Counted from the first letter of the stretch, positions 15,262-24,604 are shown. The stretch: DNA of 64,000 nt from Desulfocucumis palustris (GCF_002933875.1 NZ_BFAV01000150.1:1-64000), one strand, 5' to 3'. The notes: generated by a model not told the origin, from the letters alone. Made by a program: numbers and translations.

Positions 15262-16835
15262 ATTCTTATCTCCAACAGGGCAGAGAAAGTCTTCATTTGT
15301 TGATCCGCGCTGCAGGCAGGCTCTTCCTTATGCTCAAGCGCTTGCTGCGGGAGCAATTTAACAAAAATATTCATACCAGGATACTGTTTACCAATATAAT
15401 AACCTTTGTTTTCAGTCTGATTGCCCTGACGATGTTTTCCGGCTATGTAGTGAAACAAATAGCCTATGATCAGGTCCAACAGGAGCTGTTGCGCGAGGCC
15501 AAGCGTGTAAACTTTGCCTTGCTCCAGCAGAAGGACCAGGCATGGGGGCCCCCACCTGCCTGGCAAACAAATGCTCAGGCTGGGGATAGACAGGAAATGC
15601 TGCAATTTTTGGCCGATATCTTCGAAACCAGGATTACGGTCTTTGACAGGCAAGGAAATATTATGGACACCTCGGCGGAGCAGGAAGTGGTGCCCGGTAA
15701 CCGGGTGGATGAAAAATTCGTCAAATTGCTCAACAAGGGTGAAACCGCGATTGCCCGGACTGTTGATCGGGAAACGGGTCAGCTCATTTTTGCCGCCGTT
15801 GTCCCCATGGGTAACAATGACAACAAAGATGTCATTGAAAACGGCATTCTGCTGGAAACGAATCCGGTTAATCTCGATCATGCTTTAAATCAAATGCGTT
15901 TATATCTGGTTATCGGGGGAATGGCCATACTGGTGATCTTTATGTTTATTTCCGCTTACCTGGCCCTATCCATATCCAGGCCGGTTTCCCGTTTGGCTAC
16001 CGCCGTGGCGGAGCTTAACCGGGGGAATTATGTTTTGAGCGCCGGGGAGCGGCCTCTGGAGGAAATTAAAGCCCTTGCCGGCCAGCTCAACCAATTGGCG
16101 ATGAGACTGCAGGAGATGCATGCCGAAAGCCGCAGGATGGAAGAAGAAAGAGCCCAGTTGTTTGCGGAGATATCGCATGAGTTACGTACCCCTCTGACTG
16201 CTGTTCAGGGATTTGTTGAGGCTATCCGCGACGGTATGGTCCAGGATGAAGCTTTGCTGAACAGGTACTTGGATACGATTTATTCTCAAACGATTCATAT
16301 CACCAGGCTGGTAGATGACATATTGGCGTTAAGCCGCCTGGAAAGCGGCAATATCACCGTGGAAAAACTGCCGATGGACTTGATCACCTTGGCCCAGGGT
16401 GTGGTCATATCCATGGAGGGAATGGCCGGCAACAAGAATACCTCGATTCTATTCGAGAAGAAAACAGAAAAAGCGGTGGTGCTCGGTGATGTCGACCGAA
16501 TGGAACAGATTATCAGGAACTTGCTGAAGAATGCTGTCCGGGCCACCGAGAACGGTACCGTCAGGGTTGGGGTGGAGGTTCGTCAGGGTGAAGTGGTACT
16601 GACCATTGAGGATGATGGTATTGGTATAGCACCCGAAGACCTGTCGCACATTTGGGACAGGTTTTACCAGGTGAAGAACCAGCGCGGCGGTTACCTGCAG
16701 GAAAAAGGGAGCGGCCTGGGGTTGGTGATTGTGAAAAAGCTGGTTCAGTTACAAGGCGGCAGCATAGATGTCACGAGTCAATTGGGGAAGGGAACGATTT
16801 TTAACATAAATTTCCCATCCTATAACCAGAAATAA
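15258..16835 (+). CDS. membrane sensor histidine kinase
   Basis: A 525-residue kinase, partner of the preceding regulator (GTG start overlapping its stop). Order: a membrane segment at about 38-60, an extracytoplasmic sensor of about 150 residues, a second membrane segment at about 212-234, a HAMP domain, a HisKA domain with the phospho-His in EISHELRTPLTAVQG, and a HATPase_c domain with N box (IIRNLLKNAVRA), G1 DDGIGI, F box and G2 GSGLGLVIV. All catalytic motifs are intact. The sensor domain has no recognisable motif, so the signal is unknown. No hairpin with a T tract was seen right after the stop. Confidence 0.94.
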   Translation: MNSYLQQGRESLHLLIRAAGRLFLMLKRLLREQFNKNIHTRILFTNIITFVFSLIALTMFSGYVVKQIAYDQVQQELLREAKRVNFALLQQKDQAWGPPPAWQTNAQAGDRQEMLQFLADIFETRITVFDRQGNIMDTSAEQEVVPGNRVDEKFVKLLNKGETAIARTVDRETGQLIFAAVVPMGNNDNKDVIENGILLETNPVNLDHALNQMRLYLVIGGMAILVIFMFISAYLALSISRPVSRLATAVAELNRGNYVLSAGERPLEEIKALAGQLNQLAMRLQEMHAESRRMEEERAQLFAEISHELRTPLTAVQGFVEAIRDGMVQDEALLNRYLDTIYSQTIHITRLVDDILALSRLESGNITVEKLPMDLITLAQGVVISMEGMAGNKNTSILFEKKTEKAVVLGDVDRMEQIIRNLLKNAVRATENGTVRVGVEVRQGEVVLTIEDDGIGIAPEDLSHIWDRFYQVKNQRGGYLQEKGSGLGLVIVKKLVQLQGGSIDVTSQLGKGTIFNINFPSYNQK

Positions 16836-17052
16836 TTGATTGGGGATTGCGGGGGTCGGAGCACGGTTGCCTTATTCCAGTTGTGGGGGCAGAAGACCCT
16901 GTCCGCCCGTCCCAACGGGGTTATGGGGCTGCCCCCTGTTACCACGGCCTTTTGAGATAACGGACCCATTTGCTGTAAGCAGGCTGTTCAAAAATGCCAA
17001 CGGTTCAGGAGAGATTTAAACCATCGCATAATAAAAATGCAGCCGTAATGAT

Positions 17053-17452
17053 TCACTGTTTTACCAACCAATTCATGGCCTCAATCGGATCATTAAAGGT
17101 ACAGACAGTCACCCCGCCATTTGTGACAATATTGGCCTGTTTTTTCATATTTAGCTGTCCGGTGGCTTTTTCCGGCTGGACCAGTGCCTAATATTTCCAG
17201 CCAACTTTCGCCGTATTAGGGAACCAGATATTATTTGCCCATTCTTGATCCTTTAGAGTCAAAGCGTTATTGTTCCTATCGTCCGATAACCACTTTTGCG
17301 CTTTATTTTGCTGCAATGTCTCGGTTCCTTTATTAAGCAGTTCTTGCAATTGATTTCCATATATATATTTTAATTTGATGATGGACAATTTTTGTATCTG
17401 TATGATACCATAAAGTAGCAAATTCATTATCGAGAATCGTCAACTTTGCCAA
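17053..17452 (-). pseudogene. STAS/SpoIIAA-like single-domain protein, broken
   Basis: Read on the minus strand, the gene starts at a TTG near 17452 (KLTILDNEFATLWYH), needs a frameshift in the A+T-rich run near 17370, continues YIYGNQLQELLNKG, QKWLSDDRNNNALTLKDQEW and WFPNTAKVGWKY, then meets a TAG at about 17188-17190 before ALVQPEKATGQLNMKK and DPIEAMNWLVKQ. The blocks in this order match small STAS-like proteins of about 135 residues seen in many bacteria. Two lesions make it a pseudogene. The family name is from memory and only moderately sure. Confidence 0.55.
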
Positions 17453-17865
17453 ATTAATCCCTTCCCTTTCAGATTTAAGGAAGCAAACCAAACCGCTTCA
17501 ATTTTACTACTGATCACCATAGAGTGAACAGAAACCAATGCTTTGGATTTTATCTCGAATTAAAGCTTTAAACTTAATTTAAATTAAAATAATTTTAGCC
17601 TATTCCGGAAAAATGAAAAAGTCATCTTTGGTTAAATTACAGTGAATTGTATGTAAATTTTTTCATACCCGTTCGCGGACAGTCTTAAAAAAGCTTCATG
17701 ATTTTGAATAGACCTATTTTCAGTGGGATCCTAATAAAGAAAGATTTACATCTATATTACCCAACTTCCCAATTGAAGGAAGGCCATGAAAAATGGTCCG
17801 ACAATAATTATGCCAAACATTGGTTTAAAGTTTTAGTGGAAAACCGGCTAAGGCGGGGATAGCTA
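17453..17865. other. intergenic stretch with a possible coding remnant
   Basis: No intact gene. The + strand frame ending in TAG at 17860-17862 reads EGHEKWSDNNYAKHWFKVL and looks protein-like, but lacks a start and upstream continuity. It may be the tail of a lost gene. The MBL-fold gene starts right after. Confidence 0.3.
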
Positions 17866-18786
17866 GTGATTAAAAATATTGTCGACAACTTTTATTTCGT
17901 AGAGCGCGGCTGGCTAAATGCTAACCACTTTGTTTTCAACGGCAATAATAAAGTACTCATCGACACGGGGTACAAAAAGCATCTTGATGAAACTTTTCAC
18001 CTGATCAGGCAGACCGGGCTTGATCCTGCCAAAGTGGAATTAATTATCTCCACCCACTGTCACTGTGACCACATTGGTGGCAACAAAGCCATCCACGACC
18101 TGTCAGGCTGTGCAATAGCAATGCATTCCATTGACCGTTACAATATTGAGGGAAAAAACGACTGGAACACCTGGTGGCGCTATTACGACCAGGAAGCCGA
18201 TTTCTTCCCTGTCAGCCGCAGCCTTGAGGACAACGACGTAATCCTGCTGGACGGGCTGGAACTGATTGTGATTCATACTCCCGGCCATGCTTCCGGGATG
18301 ATTTCTCTATATTCACCTCAACACCGTTTTTTAATATCCTCGGATGCGGTATGGAACGGAGATTTTGGCGTTATAACAACCAGAGTGGAAGGCGGCATCG
18401 CCACTTTTTTACAACAGCAATCTCTTAAAAAGTTAGCCAAGTTGGATATTTGCACCATTTACCCCGGTCACGGAAGTATAATTTATAACGCCGGGGAAGC
18501 TATTTATCAATGCCAAAAGCGTTTGGAATACTTCATGGAACAGCCGGAGCGTATAGGGCGCGACCTGTTGAAAAAAATATTCCTTTACACCCTGTTGATG
18601 AAACCAGAATACACCTACGAAGATTTTTTCGAATATATAATGAGCACTTTCTGGTATCCGGAAACTATTGATTTTTATTTCAAAAAACAGTACAGGCCTG
18701 TTTACGAAGACGTAATGAATGAATTAATAGAGAAATCACTGGTGCTGCGGGACCATGATAAACTTGTCGCCAGGCTAAAGGCATGA
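17866..18786 (+). CDS. MBL-fold metallo-hydrolase
   Basis: A 306-residue metallo-beta-lactamase-fold protein. The metal site is complete: HCHCDHIGG (HxHxDH, about residues 64-69), His in IHTPGHASG, Asp in LISSDAVW and His in IYPGHGS. After the fold (to about residue 215) comes a helical C-terminal extension ending in a winged-helix-like segment (ELIEKSLVLRDHDKLVARL). That architecture resembles glyoxalase-II/LACTB2-type or beta-lactamase-associated winged-helix members. The substrate cannot be told. The start is GTG with a GGCGGGG purine run upstream. It stands alone in its operon. Confidence 0.87.
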   Translation: MIKNIVDNFYFVERGWLNANHFVFNGNNKVLIDTGYKKHLDETFHLIRQTGLDPAKVELIISTHCHCDHIGGNKAIHDLSGCAIAMHSIDRYNIEGKNDWNTWWRYYDQEADFFPVSRSLEDNDVILLDGLELIVIHTPGHASGMISLYSPQHRFLISSDAVWNGDFGVITTRVEGGIATFLQQQSLKKLAKLDICTIYPGHGSIIYNAGEAIYQCQKRLEYFMEQPERIGRDLLKKIFLYTLLMKPEYTYEDFFEYIMSTFWYPETIDFYFKKQYRPVYEDVMNELIEKSLVLRDHDKLVARLKA

Positions 18787-18799
18787 TTATATCGGAGGC

Positions 18800-18910
18800 A
18801 GCAATGCAATGGGCATTATTAACCTACGGAATACCCGGCATATAAACCGACAATGGCGCCGAGTTTACCAACCGGTTTATTTCCGGCAAGCCCGGAGCCT
18901 TTGCAAGGTG
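18800..18910 (+). mobile_element. IS481-like transposase remnant
   Basis: The + strand reads LTYGIPGI, a stop, then TDNGAEFTNRF and GKPGAFARCL. TDNGxEFTNRF is the integrase-core block around the second catalytic Asp of IS481-type DDE transposases. Only about 35 codons remain, with one stop inside. It lies against the 3' end of the next (minus-strand) gene. Confidence 0.5.
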
Positions 18911-18919
18911 TCTATATGT

Positions 18920-19315
18920 TTAGAGAAATGCGTCGCAAAAAGCAGGTTCTATCCTTATATTTAAGGATATTTTCACTAAACCTGGAACTTTAAATAATAC
19001 AAATATGCCATACACTAAAAACCATATTATTTCAGAGAATAAAACAGCTTTAAAAGTAAAATAATTAGTAATTCTGTTTCCGTTTAAAAGTACAAATAGC
19101 ACACCCATAGATGATAAAAATAATAGTGCAACTAAATTGGCAAATAAATACTCTGCCGAGCTATGGGGAAATCTGCCATATGCTATAGCACCAGAGAAGT
19201 GAGAGAATTTAACAGAACCAAAGTTTAAAGTACTGGTAAGAAGCCAATCTAACAACATAGCAATTAAACCGCTTACCATCCCCGCAACGAAACCATTCAT
19301 AATTCTGTCGTTCAC
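18920..19315 (-). CDS. hypothetical four-helix membrane protein, possibly 3'-truncated
   Basis: A 131-residue protein with about four membrane segments (residues 8-28, 55-80, 90-112 and a shorter one), starting MNDRIMNGFVAGMVSG. I do not recognise a family beyond a loose resemblance to small YqhR-like membrane proteins. The last residues (RIEPAFCDAFL) run into the transposase remnant, so the original C-terminus may have been replaced. No operon partner. Confidence 0.55.
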   Translation of the reverse strand: MNDRIMNGFVAGMVSGLIAMLLDWLLTSTLNFGSVKFSHFSGAIAYGRFPHSSAEYLFANLVALLFLSSMGVLFVLLNGNRITNYFTFKAVLFSEIIWFLVYGIFVLFKVPGLVKISLNIRIEPAFCDAFL

Positions 19316-19429
19316 AGATTTGTTTCACCCCTGGTCGGATTCAATTTACTGCGGTATATTTTTTGCATATTTGTATGGTTTATACCTTTTACATATGCCA
19401 GCGATAAGCCGCAAGCCGGTGGCTTGCCG

Positions 19430-20317
19430 CTAATTTGCACAATGGGATGATTTAACCCATATATTCATATCCTCAAACCGGCCGCCAATGTGGCAGTTGT
19501 TAATTAAACGCCCCTTATAGGAATAACCCAGTTTGTATAAGGCCCGGTTAACCCCGGGAACTCCCGCCCGGGACAGGCTGTAAAGGCAGTTCAGCTTGCG
19601 TTCACGCATTTCGGTTTCCAGAGCTTTCATGATAGCAGTTACCAGCCCCATACCCCTGGCACCGGGGTGAGTGGCTAAATCCGTAATCTCCGCATTTCGA
19701 TTGATTAAATCCATCTCAGCCGAACCGGCGCTAACCGGGACATTATTTTTAAAGACAGCCAGGAAATAGACCCGCTGCCTCATGACATCCAGTATATAGC
19801 CGGGATTAAATAACGGGCTCGGATAGGAGGCGAAAATATTTCTATACAGACTTACCAATCCTTCCACATCATCTTCCCGGATCTCCCTTAAGTTATATCC
19901 TGAAGGGAGTTTTACTCCACTTTTTACCGGGGCCTTGTTCCCGGTTACTTCCTTAAGAATTCCATCCTCTTCCTCCAGGTGGCGGCTCCGAAACCTGGCA
20001 GAGTCAATAAAATATGAATAGCAACAGGCATCCTTTCCATTAAAGAATCCGGGTATTGTACCTTCCGGGACGAATCCGGCCCTCTCCAACTCCGGGCAAC
20101 CTTCCTTCCTGGAGTTAAATAAAACTTTTCCCAGTTTTTTTTCCCGGGCAAGCTCCTTAATCCGTTCGGCCAGTAAAAAATAATCACCAGCCTGGTAGGA
20201 TAAAACCTTCAATCTCTGGTTGGCAAAGTCTAAACCGATTTCTATTTGAAAATCTTCTTCAAGTATTTTCTCCGTCCCCATGGGTCCGGCATGACAAACC
20301 TGTTGCTGGCTGTACAA
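19430..20317 (-). CDS. ablB: beta-lysine N6-acetyltransferase
   Basis: A 295-residue GNAT-family protein. The first half is the AblB-specific region (DYFLLAERIKELAREKKLGK); the acetyl-CoA fold lies at about 150-275 with the motif A block THPGARGMGLVTAIM and the motif B segment LYSLSRAGVPGVNRALYKLGY. AblB acetylates beta-lysine made by AblA to give N-epsilon-acetyl-beta-lysine, a compatible solute for salt stress. It starts 12 bases after the ablA stop; the first possible start is TTG at 20317 behind AGGGATG, with an ATG at 20281 as alternative. Confidence 0.92.
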   Translation of the reverse strand: MYSQQQVCHAGPMGTEKILEEDFQIEIGLDFANQRLKVLSYQAGDYFLLAERIKELAREKKLGKVLFNSRKEGCPELERAGFVPEGTIPGFFNGKDACCYSYFIDSARFRSRHLEEEDGILKEVTGNKAPVKSGVKLPSGYNLREIREDDVEGLVSLYRNIFASYPSPLFNPGYILDVMRQRVYFLAVFKNNVPVSAGSAEMDLINRNAEITDLATHPGARGMGLVTAIMKALETEMRERKLNCLYSLSRAGVPGVNRALYKLGYSYKGRLINNCHIGGRFEDMNIWVKSSHCAN

Positions 20318-20329
20318 GATATCACATCC

Positions 20330-21610
20330 CTAAACACAGTTCCCCCAGTTCTTTGTACGGCGGGCTCGTACATTTCCCACCGGAACCAGGCTGATTTTTT
20401 TCCCGCCGAGAAGTTTCTCCAGCCCAATGGGATCCTTATCCCTCAGTCGGGGACATTCCTGGCAGTTATCGCAGGGATCGTCCTTGTGGAGTGGTTCAGT
20501 GTAGGCGGAAATCACTCCTTCATAATTCCTTAGAATTACTTTTTGATCGGACTGGGATATTAGATATTGAGGCATAACAGGTATTTTACCCCCTCCTCCG
20601 GGGGCATCTATTACATAGGTTGGCACCGCCAGGCCGGAGGTGTGCCCTCTTAATACTTCTATGATTTCAATTCCCTTGGCTACCGAAGTGCGAAAATGTT
20701 CAATTCCGGTGGAAAGATCGCACTGGTAGATATAATAAGGGCGAATTCTGTTTTCCAGAAGCCTGTGCATCAAATCTTTTATTACATAAGGGCAGTCATT
20801 TACGCCTCGCAGGAGCACTGTCTGGTTGCCTAACGGAATGCCGGCATCGGCCAGCATGGCACATGCTTTTTTCGATTCCCGGGTCAGTTCCCTGGGGTGG
20901 TTAAAATGGGTATTCAGCCAAATCGGGTGATACTTTTTAATGACCCGGCACAACTCCGGTGTAATCCTCTGGGGCATGACCACCGGTGTTCGTGTTCCGA
21001 TACGAATAATTTCCACATGGGGGATTTCCCGGAGTTGTTGTAGTGTCATTTCCAACTGGTCATCTGAGATACACAAGCTGTCCCCTCCGGAAAGTATTAC
21101 GTCCCGGATATTTGAATGCGCCCTGATGTAATCCAGAGCTTTCTCAATTTGTTCCCGGGGTCGTACTTCATCATGAGTTCCGGCAAACCTTCTTCTGGTA
21201 CAATGCCGGCAATACATGGAACACTGGTCGGTGACCAGCAATAAAACTCGATCCGGGTAACGATGGGTCAAGCCTGGTACCGGAGAGTCCACATCCTCAT
21301 GCAGCGGGTCCTCCAGATCGGAATCCCCATCCTGCAGTTCCAGGGAAACAGGTATTGCCTGCTTTCGGATGGGGTCATCGGGAGCCTGGGGATCCATGAG
21401 CAAAGCATAGTAGGGTGTTATTGCCATCCGGAGAGTTCCCAGGGAGCGGGCAATTCCTTCTTTTTCCTCTTCAGAGAGAGGAATAATCTCATTCAATTCT
21501 TCCAGGTTCGTGATTCGGTTTGCCAATTGCCACTTCCAATTGTTCCAGTCTTCCTTGGAAACAGATTTCCATTTAGGTATTTCCCGGTAGTGCCTGGCCA
21601 AACTTTTCAC
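20330..21610 (-). CDS. ablA: L-lysine 2,3-aminomutase
   Basis: A 426-residue radical SAM enzyme that moves the alpha-amino group of lysine to the beta position using SAM, a [4Fe-4S] cluster and PLP. The cluster motif is CSMYCRHC (CxxxCxxC), followed by TRRRFAG; the SAM-binding SGGDSL block is present, and the PLP lysine lies in DAPGGGGKIPVMPQY. A C-terminal Cys motif (CDNCQECP) matches the zinc site of the family. The length is normal. It is first in the ablAB operon. It ends the island: the attR-like repeat lies 75 bases upstream of its start. Confidence 0.96.
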   Translation of the reverse strand: MKSLARHYREIPKWKSVSKEDWNNWKWQLANRITNLEELNEIIPLSEEEKEGIARSLGTLRMAITPYYALLMDPQAPDDPIRKQAIPVSLELQDGDSDLEDPLHEDVDSPVPGLTHRYPDRVLLLVTDQCSMYCRHCTRRRFAGTHDEVRPREQIEKALDYIRAHSNIRDVILSGGDSLCISDDQLEMTLQQLREIPHVEIIRIGTRTPVVMPQRITPELCRVIKKYHPIWLNTHFNHPRELTRESKKACAMLADAGIPLGNQTVLLRGVNDCPYVIKDLMHRLLENRIRPYYIYQCDLSTGIEHFRTSVAKGIEIIEVLRGHTSGLAVPTYVIDAPGGGGKIPVMPQYLISQSDQKVILRNYEGVISAYTEPLHKDDPCDNCQECPRLRDKDPIGLEKLLGGKKISLVPVGNVRARRTKNWGNCV

Positions 21611-21684
21611 CTCCGCAAATTGGCTCCGCTGGGATAGTTATGCCCCAAAATTTCGAAAGCTTACATTGTAATATACCTTAAAGC

Positions 21685-21714
21685 ACGGTCGGTTCGACTC
21701 CCCCCGCCTCCACC
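21685..21714 (+). repeat. attR-like repeat (second copy of tmRNA 3' end)
   Basis: Thirty bases matching 66-95 in 29 positions, including GGTTCGACTCCCC and CCGCCTCCACC. There is no tmRNA around it; flanking bases differ at once on both sides. It marks the likely right junction of the tmRNA-integrated island. Confidence 0.78.
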
Positions 21715-22067
21715 CGAAACTACCAATTCCCCCGATGAAATGCTGCGGCTATTTGAAAAGCAATCCGCTTATGTATGAACGGTGTGATGACGTTCATTTG
21801 GAAAAAGGGGGCTACCGCAAGGCGTTCATCAAAAAAACCAAGTGATTGTTTACAAGGTTGATGAAGCGGAAGGGCTTGAACCCTCGTGGTTTTAGTGGTT
21901 TCAGTTCTTTTACTTTTACCGGTCCTTCTGATATATTGAGTTTATATTTTTTTATACAATGGGCGGTTTGCTTTTATGTCCGGGTAAAAAGGAACGACTA
22001 TGGCTATAGGGGGCTTGGTCTGCCGCCCCGCCCGAAGAAGACATGAACCGGGGAAAGCGAGGACTTT
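21715..22067 (+). other. chromosomal junction stretch with a decayed coding frame
   Basis: No intact gene. One + frame reads DEMLRLFEKQSAYV, stops, then GVHQKNQVIVYKVDEAEG and LEPSWF before a stop near 21892. It looks like a decayed gene end of unknown family. A 66-codon frame at 21846-22046 has no ribosome site and was not kept. Confidence 0.35.
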
Positions 22068-22547
22068 ATGGAGTCAAAGAATGTTTTATCCCGAATAATT
22101 TCTTTATTACCGGCAGAGGATAAATCTATTGTAAACAGCCTGCATGAAACAGCACTTTCCCTTGGATATACGGCAAAGATTTCACCTGTGGGAAAGAAGC
22201 CTGAGGATTGGAAATGTGAATATATCGCCACAAAGCCGAAACGTGTACTTTACATTTTGCGTATAACCGGGCAGCGGTTTTCTATCCGTGCAAAATTATT
22301 TCACATAGCAGAGTACTCCGATGTTTTAGAAAACTGCACGGAGCATTGTAAAGCTTCATTGCTTTCCGCATCCAAGAATTGTAAAAATCATGGCGGCGGT
22401 TGCGCCGGGCCAATTTCATTCACAATTGACGGCAAAGCATATTCCAAGTGCAGACACTTTTTTCTATTTGCAGACATTACCCCGGGGGACGTGGAAGGTA
22501 TACGGCGGCTTCTGCGAAATGAAGCAAAATATTCAGCTAATCTATAA
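22068..22547 (+). CDS. hypothetical cysteine-rich protein
   Basis: A 159-residue protein of no family I can name. It has six cysteines in the second half (CTEHC, NCKNHGGGC and KCRHFF), a spacing that suggests metal binding or disulfides, and no signal peptide. It is followed by the VOC gene within 11 bases of ribosome-site sequence, so they form an operon. Ribosome site: GCGAGG before the ATG. Confidence 0.7.
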   Translation: MESKNVLSRIISLLPAEDKSIVNSLHETALSLGYTAKISPVGKKPEDWKCEYIATKPKRVLYILRITGQRFSIRAKLFHIAEYSDVLENCTEHCKASLLSASKNCKNHGGGCAGPISFTIDGKAYSKCRHFFLFADITPGDVEGIRRLLRNEAKYSANL

Positions 22548-22558
22548 AAGGAGTGAGT

Positions 22559-23005
22559 GTGTTCAAAATGGTCGGAGTGGAAATTGATATAGTTGTTACA
22601 GACAGCTTGAAAGCATTGGAATTATATGAAAAAATATTTGATATCGAACGTGTTGAGGTTTCAGATTTTCCGAAAGGTGAAAATGAAGTCATTTTTACCC
22701 TGTACGGGGCACGCTTTCACATGCTGGATGAAAACCCGAAATTCCGGTTGATAGCGCCAACACCGGATGAACCCAAATCCATTTGGTTTAACATCCTCGT
22801 CCCCGATATCAAGGCAACCTTTTCAAAGGCGATCAGCGCGGGCTGTGCAGAGGTCCAGCCGGTGACCGAATTGCCTGATTACGGGGTGTCCAACGCCATA
22901 TTTAGCGACGCCTTCGGCCATCTATGGATGCTGCATCAAATTCACAAGGAAGTGAGCTTTGAAGAACGCAAACGACTTTGGGAAGAAAAAAGAGATTTAA
23001 CGTAA
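22559..23005 (+). CDS. VOC-family protein (glyoxalase/PhnB-like)
   Basis: A vicinal-oxygen-chelate fold protein of about 148 residues: VEIDIVVTDSLKALELYEKIF at the start, PSIWFN-like IWFNILVPDI in the middle and IFSDAFGHLWMLHQ at the end, which is the typical PhnB/YhdG-type terminal motif with His and the metal-site region. The GTG at 22559 lies 5 bases after AAGGAG and fits best; an ATG at 22568 is possible. Such proteins include resistance, dioxygenase and isomerase types; the substrate is unknown. Confidence 0.85.
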   Translation: MFKMVGVEIDIVVTDSLKALELYEKIFDIERVEVSDFPKGENEVIFTLYGARFHMLDENPKFRLIAPTPDEPKSIWFNILVPDIKATFSKAISAGCAEVQPVTELPDYGVSNAIFSDAFGHLWMLHQIHKEVSFEERKRLWEEKRDLT

Positions 23006-23054
23006 TGCCCAGTGTCCGAAAGCGCCTTTTGTAACTTTCCAATATTCCAGGGAA

Positions 23055-23086
23055 AAGTCGGCTTTTATGAGCCGGCTTTTTGATTT
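23055..23086 (+). terminator. terminator after the VOC gene
   Basis: The stem AAGTCGGCT (23055-23063) / AGCCGGCTT (23070-23078) has one G-U pair and is followed by TTTT, 50 bases after the stop. The next 380 bases hold no supported gene, only two overlapping frames without ribosome sites. Confidence 0.8.
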
Positions 23087-23464
23087 GGGGAAAATGTGGT
23101 TAGACGTGGATTACATGTGGAAGGGCTCTCTTAAGCCCGAGCTGCTTGTGGCTTCAGCTATGGTTTTTCAGCGTGAGTGAGCAGATGATGCAGGAGAGCT
23201 TTATTGCCAGGCGAACGGCCGGTTGGGTGTTCAGCTTGAAAGCGTGCGCCGGCCTGCTCCTTTTGCTCATCGGTTCCGACCTGTTGCAGGGAAACCTCTT
23301 CCATTAAAACACTTCCCATTTGTTTACTTTGCGCCACCCGACACCGGAGCAAATATATGCCCCCGTTTATTACAGAAGACATCCCCCGGCGCATACAAAA
23401 TAACCCGTGCCAAATGATAACAACAGTTATTATTTATCTTTTTTACTAACTATATCTCATCTAG

Positions 23465-23493
23465 TTGACACAGGCAAGTATATAGTCTAAAAT
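23465..23493 (+). promoter_or_regulatory. sigma-A promoter of the MarR-GNAT gene
   Basis: TTGACA (23465-23470), exactly 17 bases, then TAAAAT (23488-23493). The gene starts 42 bases downstream of the -10 box. Confidence 0.75.
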
Positions 23494-23534
23494 GGCAAAT
23501 AATATTTTAATTAAGCCAAGAAGAAGGTGCACTT

Positions 23535-24464
23535 ATGCCCATTGAAAACTTTGAAGAGAGGATCGATGCCGTACGGCATTTTAACCGTTTTTTTACCAGA
23601 CAGATAGGTGTGCTTCGCGAGGGACTCCTGCACAGCCCCTACTCCCTCACCGAAGGCCGTATTCTGTTTGAGCTCGCTCACCGCGAAAATTCCACCGCTT
23701 CCGATCTCGGCCGTGCGTTAGGTCTGGACGCCGGATATCTCAGCCGCACTTTGGCCCGGTTCGAACAACAAGGGCTGCTTGAAAAGGTCCGCGCCGAACA
23801 TGATGGCCGTCAACGTCTCTTGCGCCTCACCCCGGACGGCAAAAACGCCTCTTCGCTCCTTGACCGGCGCTCCCGGGAGGAAGTGGCGGAAATGCTGAAT
23901 GACCTTTGCGAAGAGGAGCAGTTGCGTCTGCTGAAGGCCATGCACACCATCGAAAATATTATTGATAAAGGTTTTAAGTTTTCGGAACCTTTCTTTTTGC
24001 GACCTCATGAGCCTGGTGATATGGGCTGGGTTACCCACCGGCACGGCGTTTTGTATGCGCAGGAGTATGGTTGGGATGAACGCTTTGAGGCACTGGTAGC
24101 CCGGATTGTGGCGGATTTCATCAACAACCACAAACCGGAGCGGGAGCGCTGCTGGATTGCGGAGATCAACGGTGAGATTGTGGGGTCCGTGTTCGTAGTG
24201 CGGGATAGCGACACAGTTGCCAAGTTGCGCCTGCTCCTGGTTGAGCCCAAGGCCCGGGGGATGGGTCTGGGTTCCCGGCTTGTCCGGGAGTGCATTCGCT
24301 TTGCAAAGCGCACAGGCTATAAAAAGCTGACGCTCTGGACCAACAGCATACTTGAGGACGCCCGGCGGATCTACCAGAAATCGGGCTTCACCCTGGTCGA
24401 CCAGGAAGCACATCACAGTTTTGGGCACGACCTCGTCGGCCAGAACTGGGAACTGCTCCTCTGA
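23535..24464 (+). CDS. MarR-type regulator fused to a GNAT acetyltransferase
   Basis: A 309-residue two-domain protein. Residues 1-145 form a MarR winged helix (YSLTEGRILFELAHRE, ASDLGRALGLDAGYLSRTL recognition helix, then the wing with RAEHDGRQRLLRLT). Residues 150-309 form a GNAT domain with the acetyl-CoA loop ARGMGLGSRLVRECIRFA. The MarR-GNAT fusion is a known family of bifunctional HTH/acetyltransferase proteins with largely unknown small-molecule substrates. Ribosome site AGAAGG before the ATG; it is transcribed alone from the promoter at 23465. Confidence 0.92.
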   Translation: MPIENFEERIDAVRHFNRFFTRQIGVLREGLLHSPYSLTEGRILFELAHRENSTASDLGRALGLDAGYLSRTLARFEQQGLLEKVRAEHDGRQRLLRLTPDGKNASSLLDRRSREEVAEMLNDLCEEEQLRLLKAMHTIENIIDKGFKFSEPFFLRPHEPGDMGWVTHRHGVLYAQEYGWDERFEALVARIVADFINNHKPERERCWIAEINGEIVGSVFVVRDSDTVAKLRLLLVEPKARGMGLGSRLVRECIRFAKRTGYKKLTLWTNSILEDARRIYQKSGFTLVDQEAHHSFGHDLVGQNWELLL

Positions 24465-24604
24465 GCATCGTGGGTACAGGCAATACCAATTAGCTGTTTA
24501 TCATTATGCATGGAAAAATTAAAGCGGATTCGCGCCATGACACATCCGATGCCATGTATTGTATGATAACCCAGTGCCTACTCAAATGGAAAGGGGAAAA
24601 CCCA

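Noticed and set aside
21846..22046. 66-codon + frame
   Set aside because: No ribosome site, and it overlaps a minus-strand frame without homology.
23158..23417. Overlapping + and - frames of 64 and 78 codons
   Set aside because: Neither has a ribosome site or recognisable domain; they are mutual shadows.
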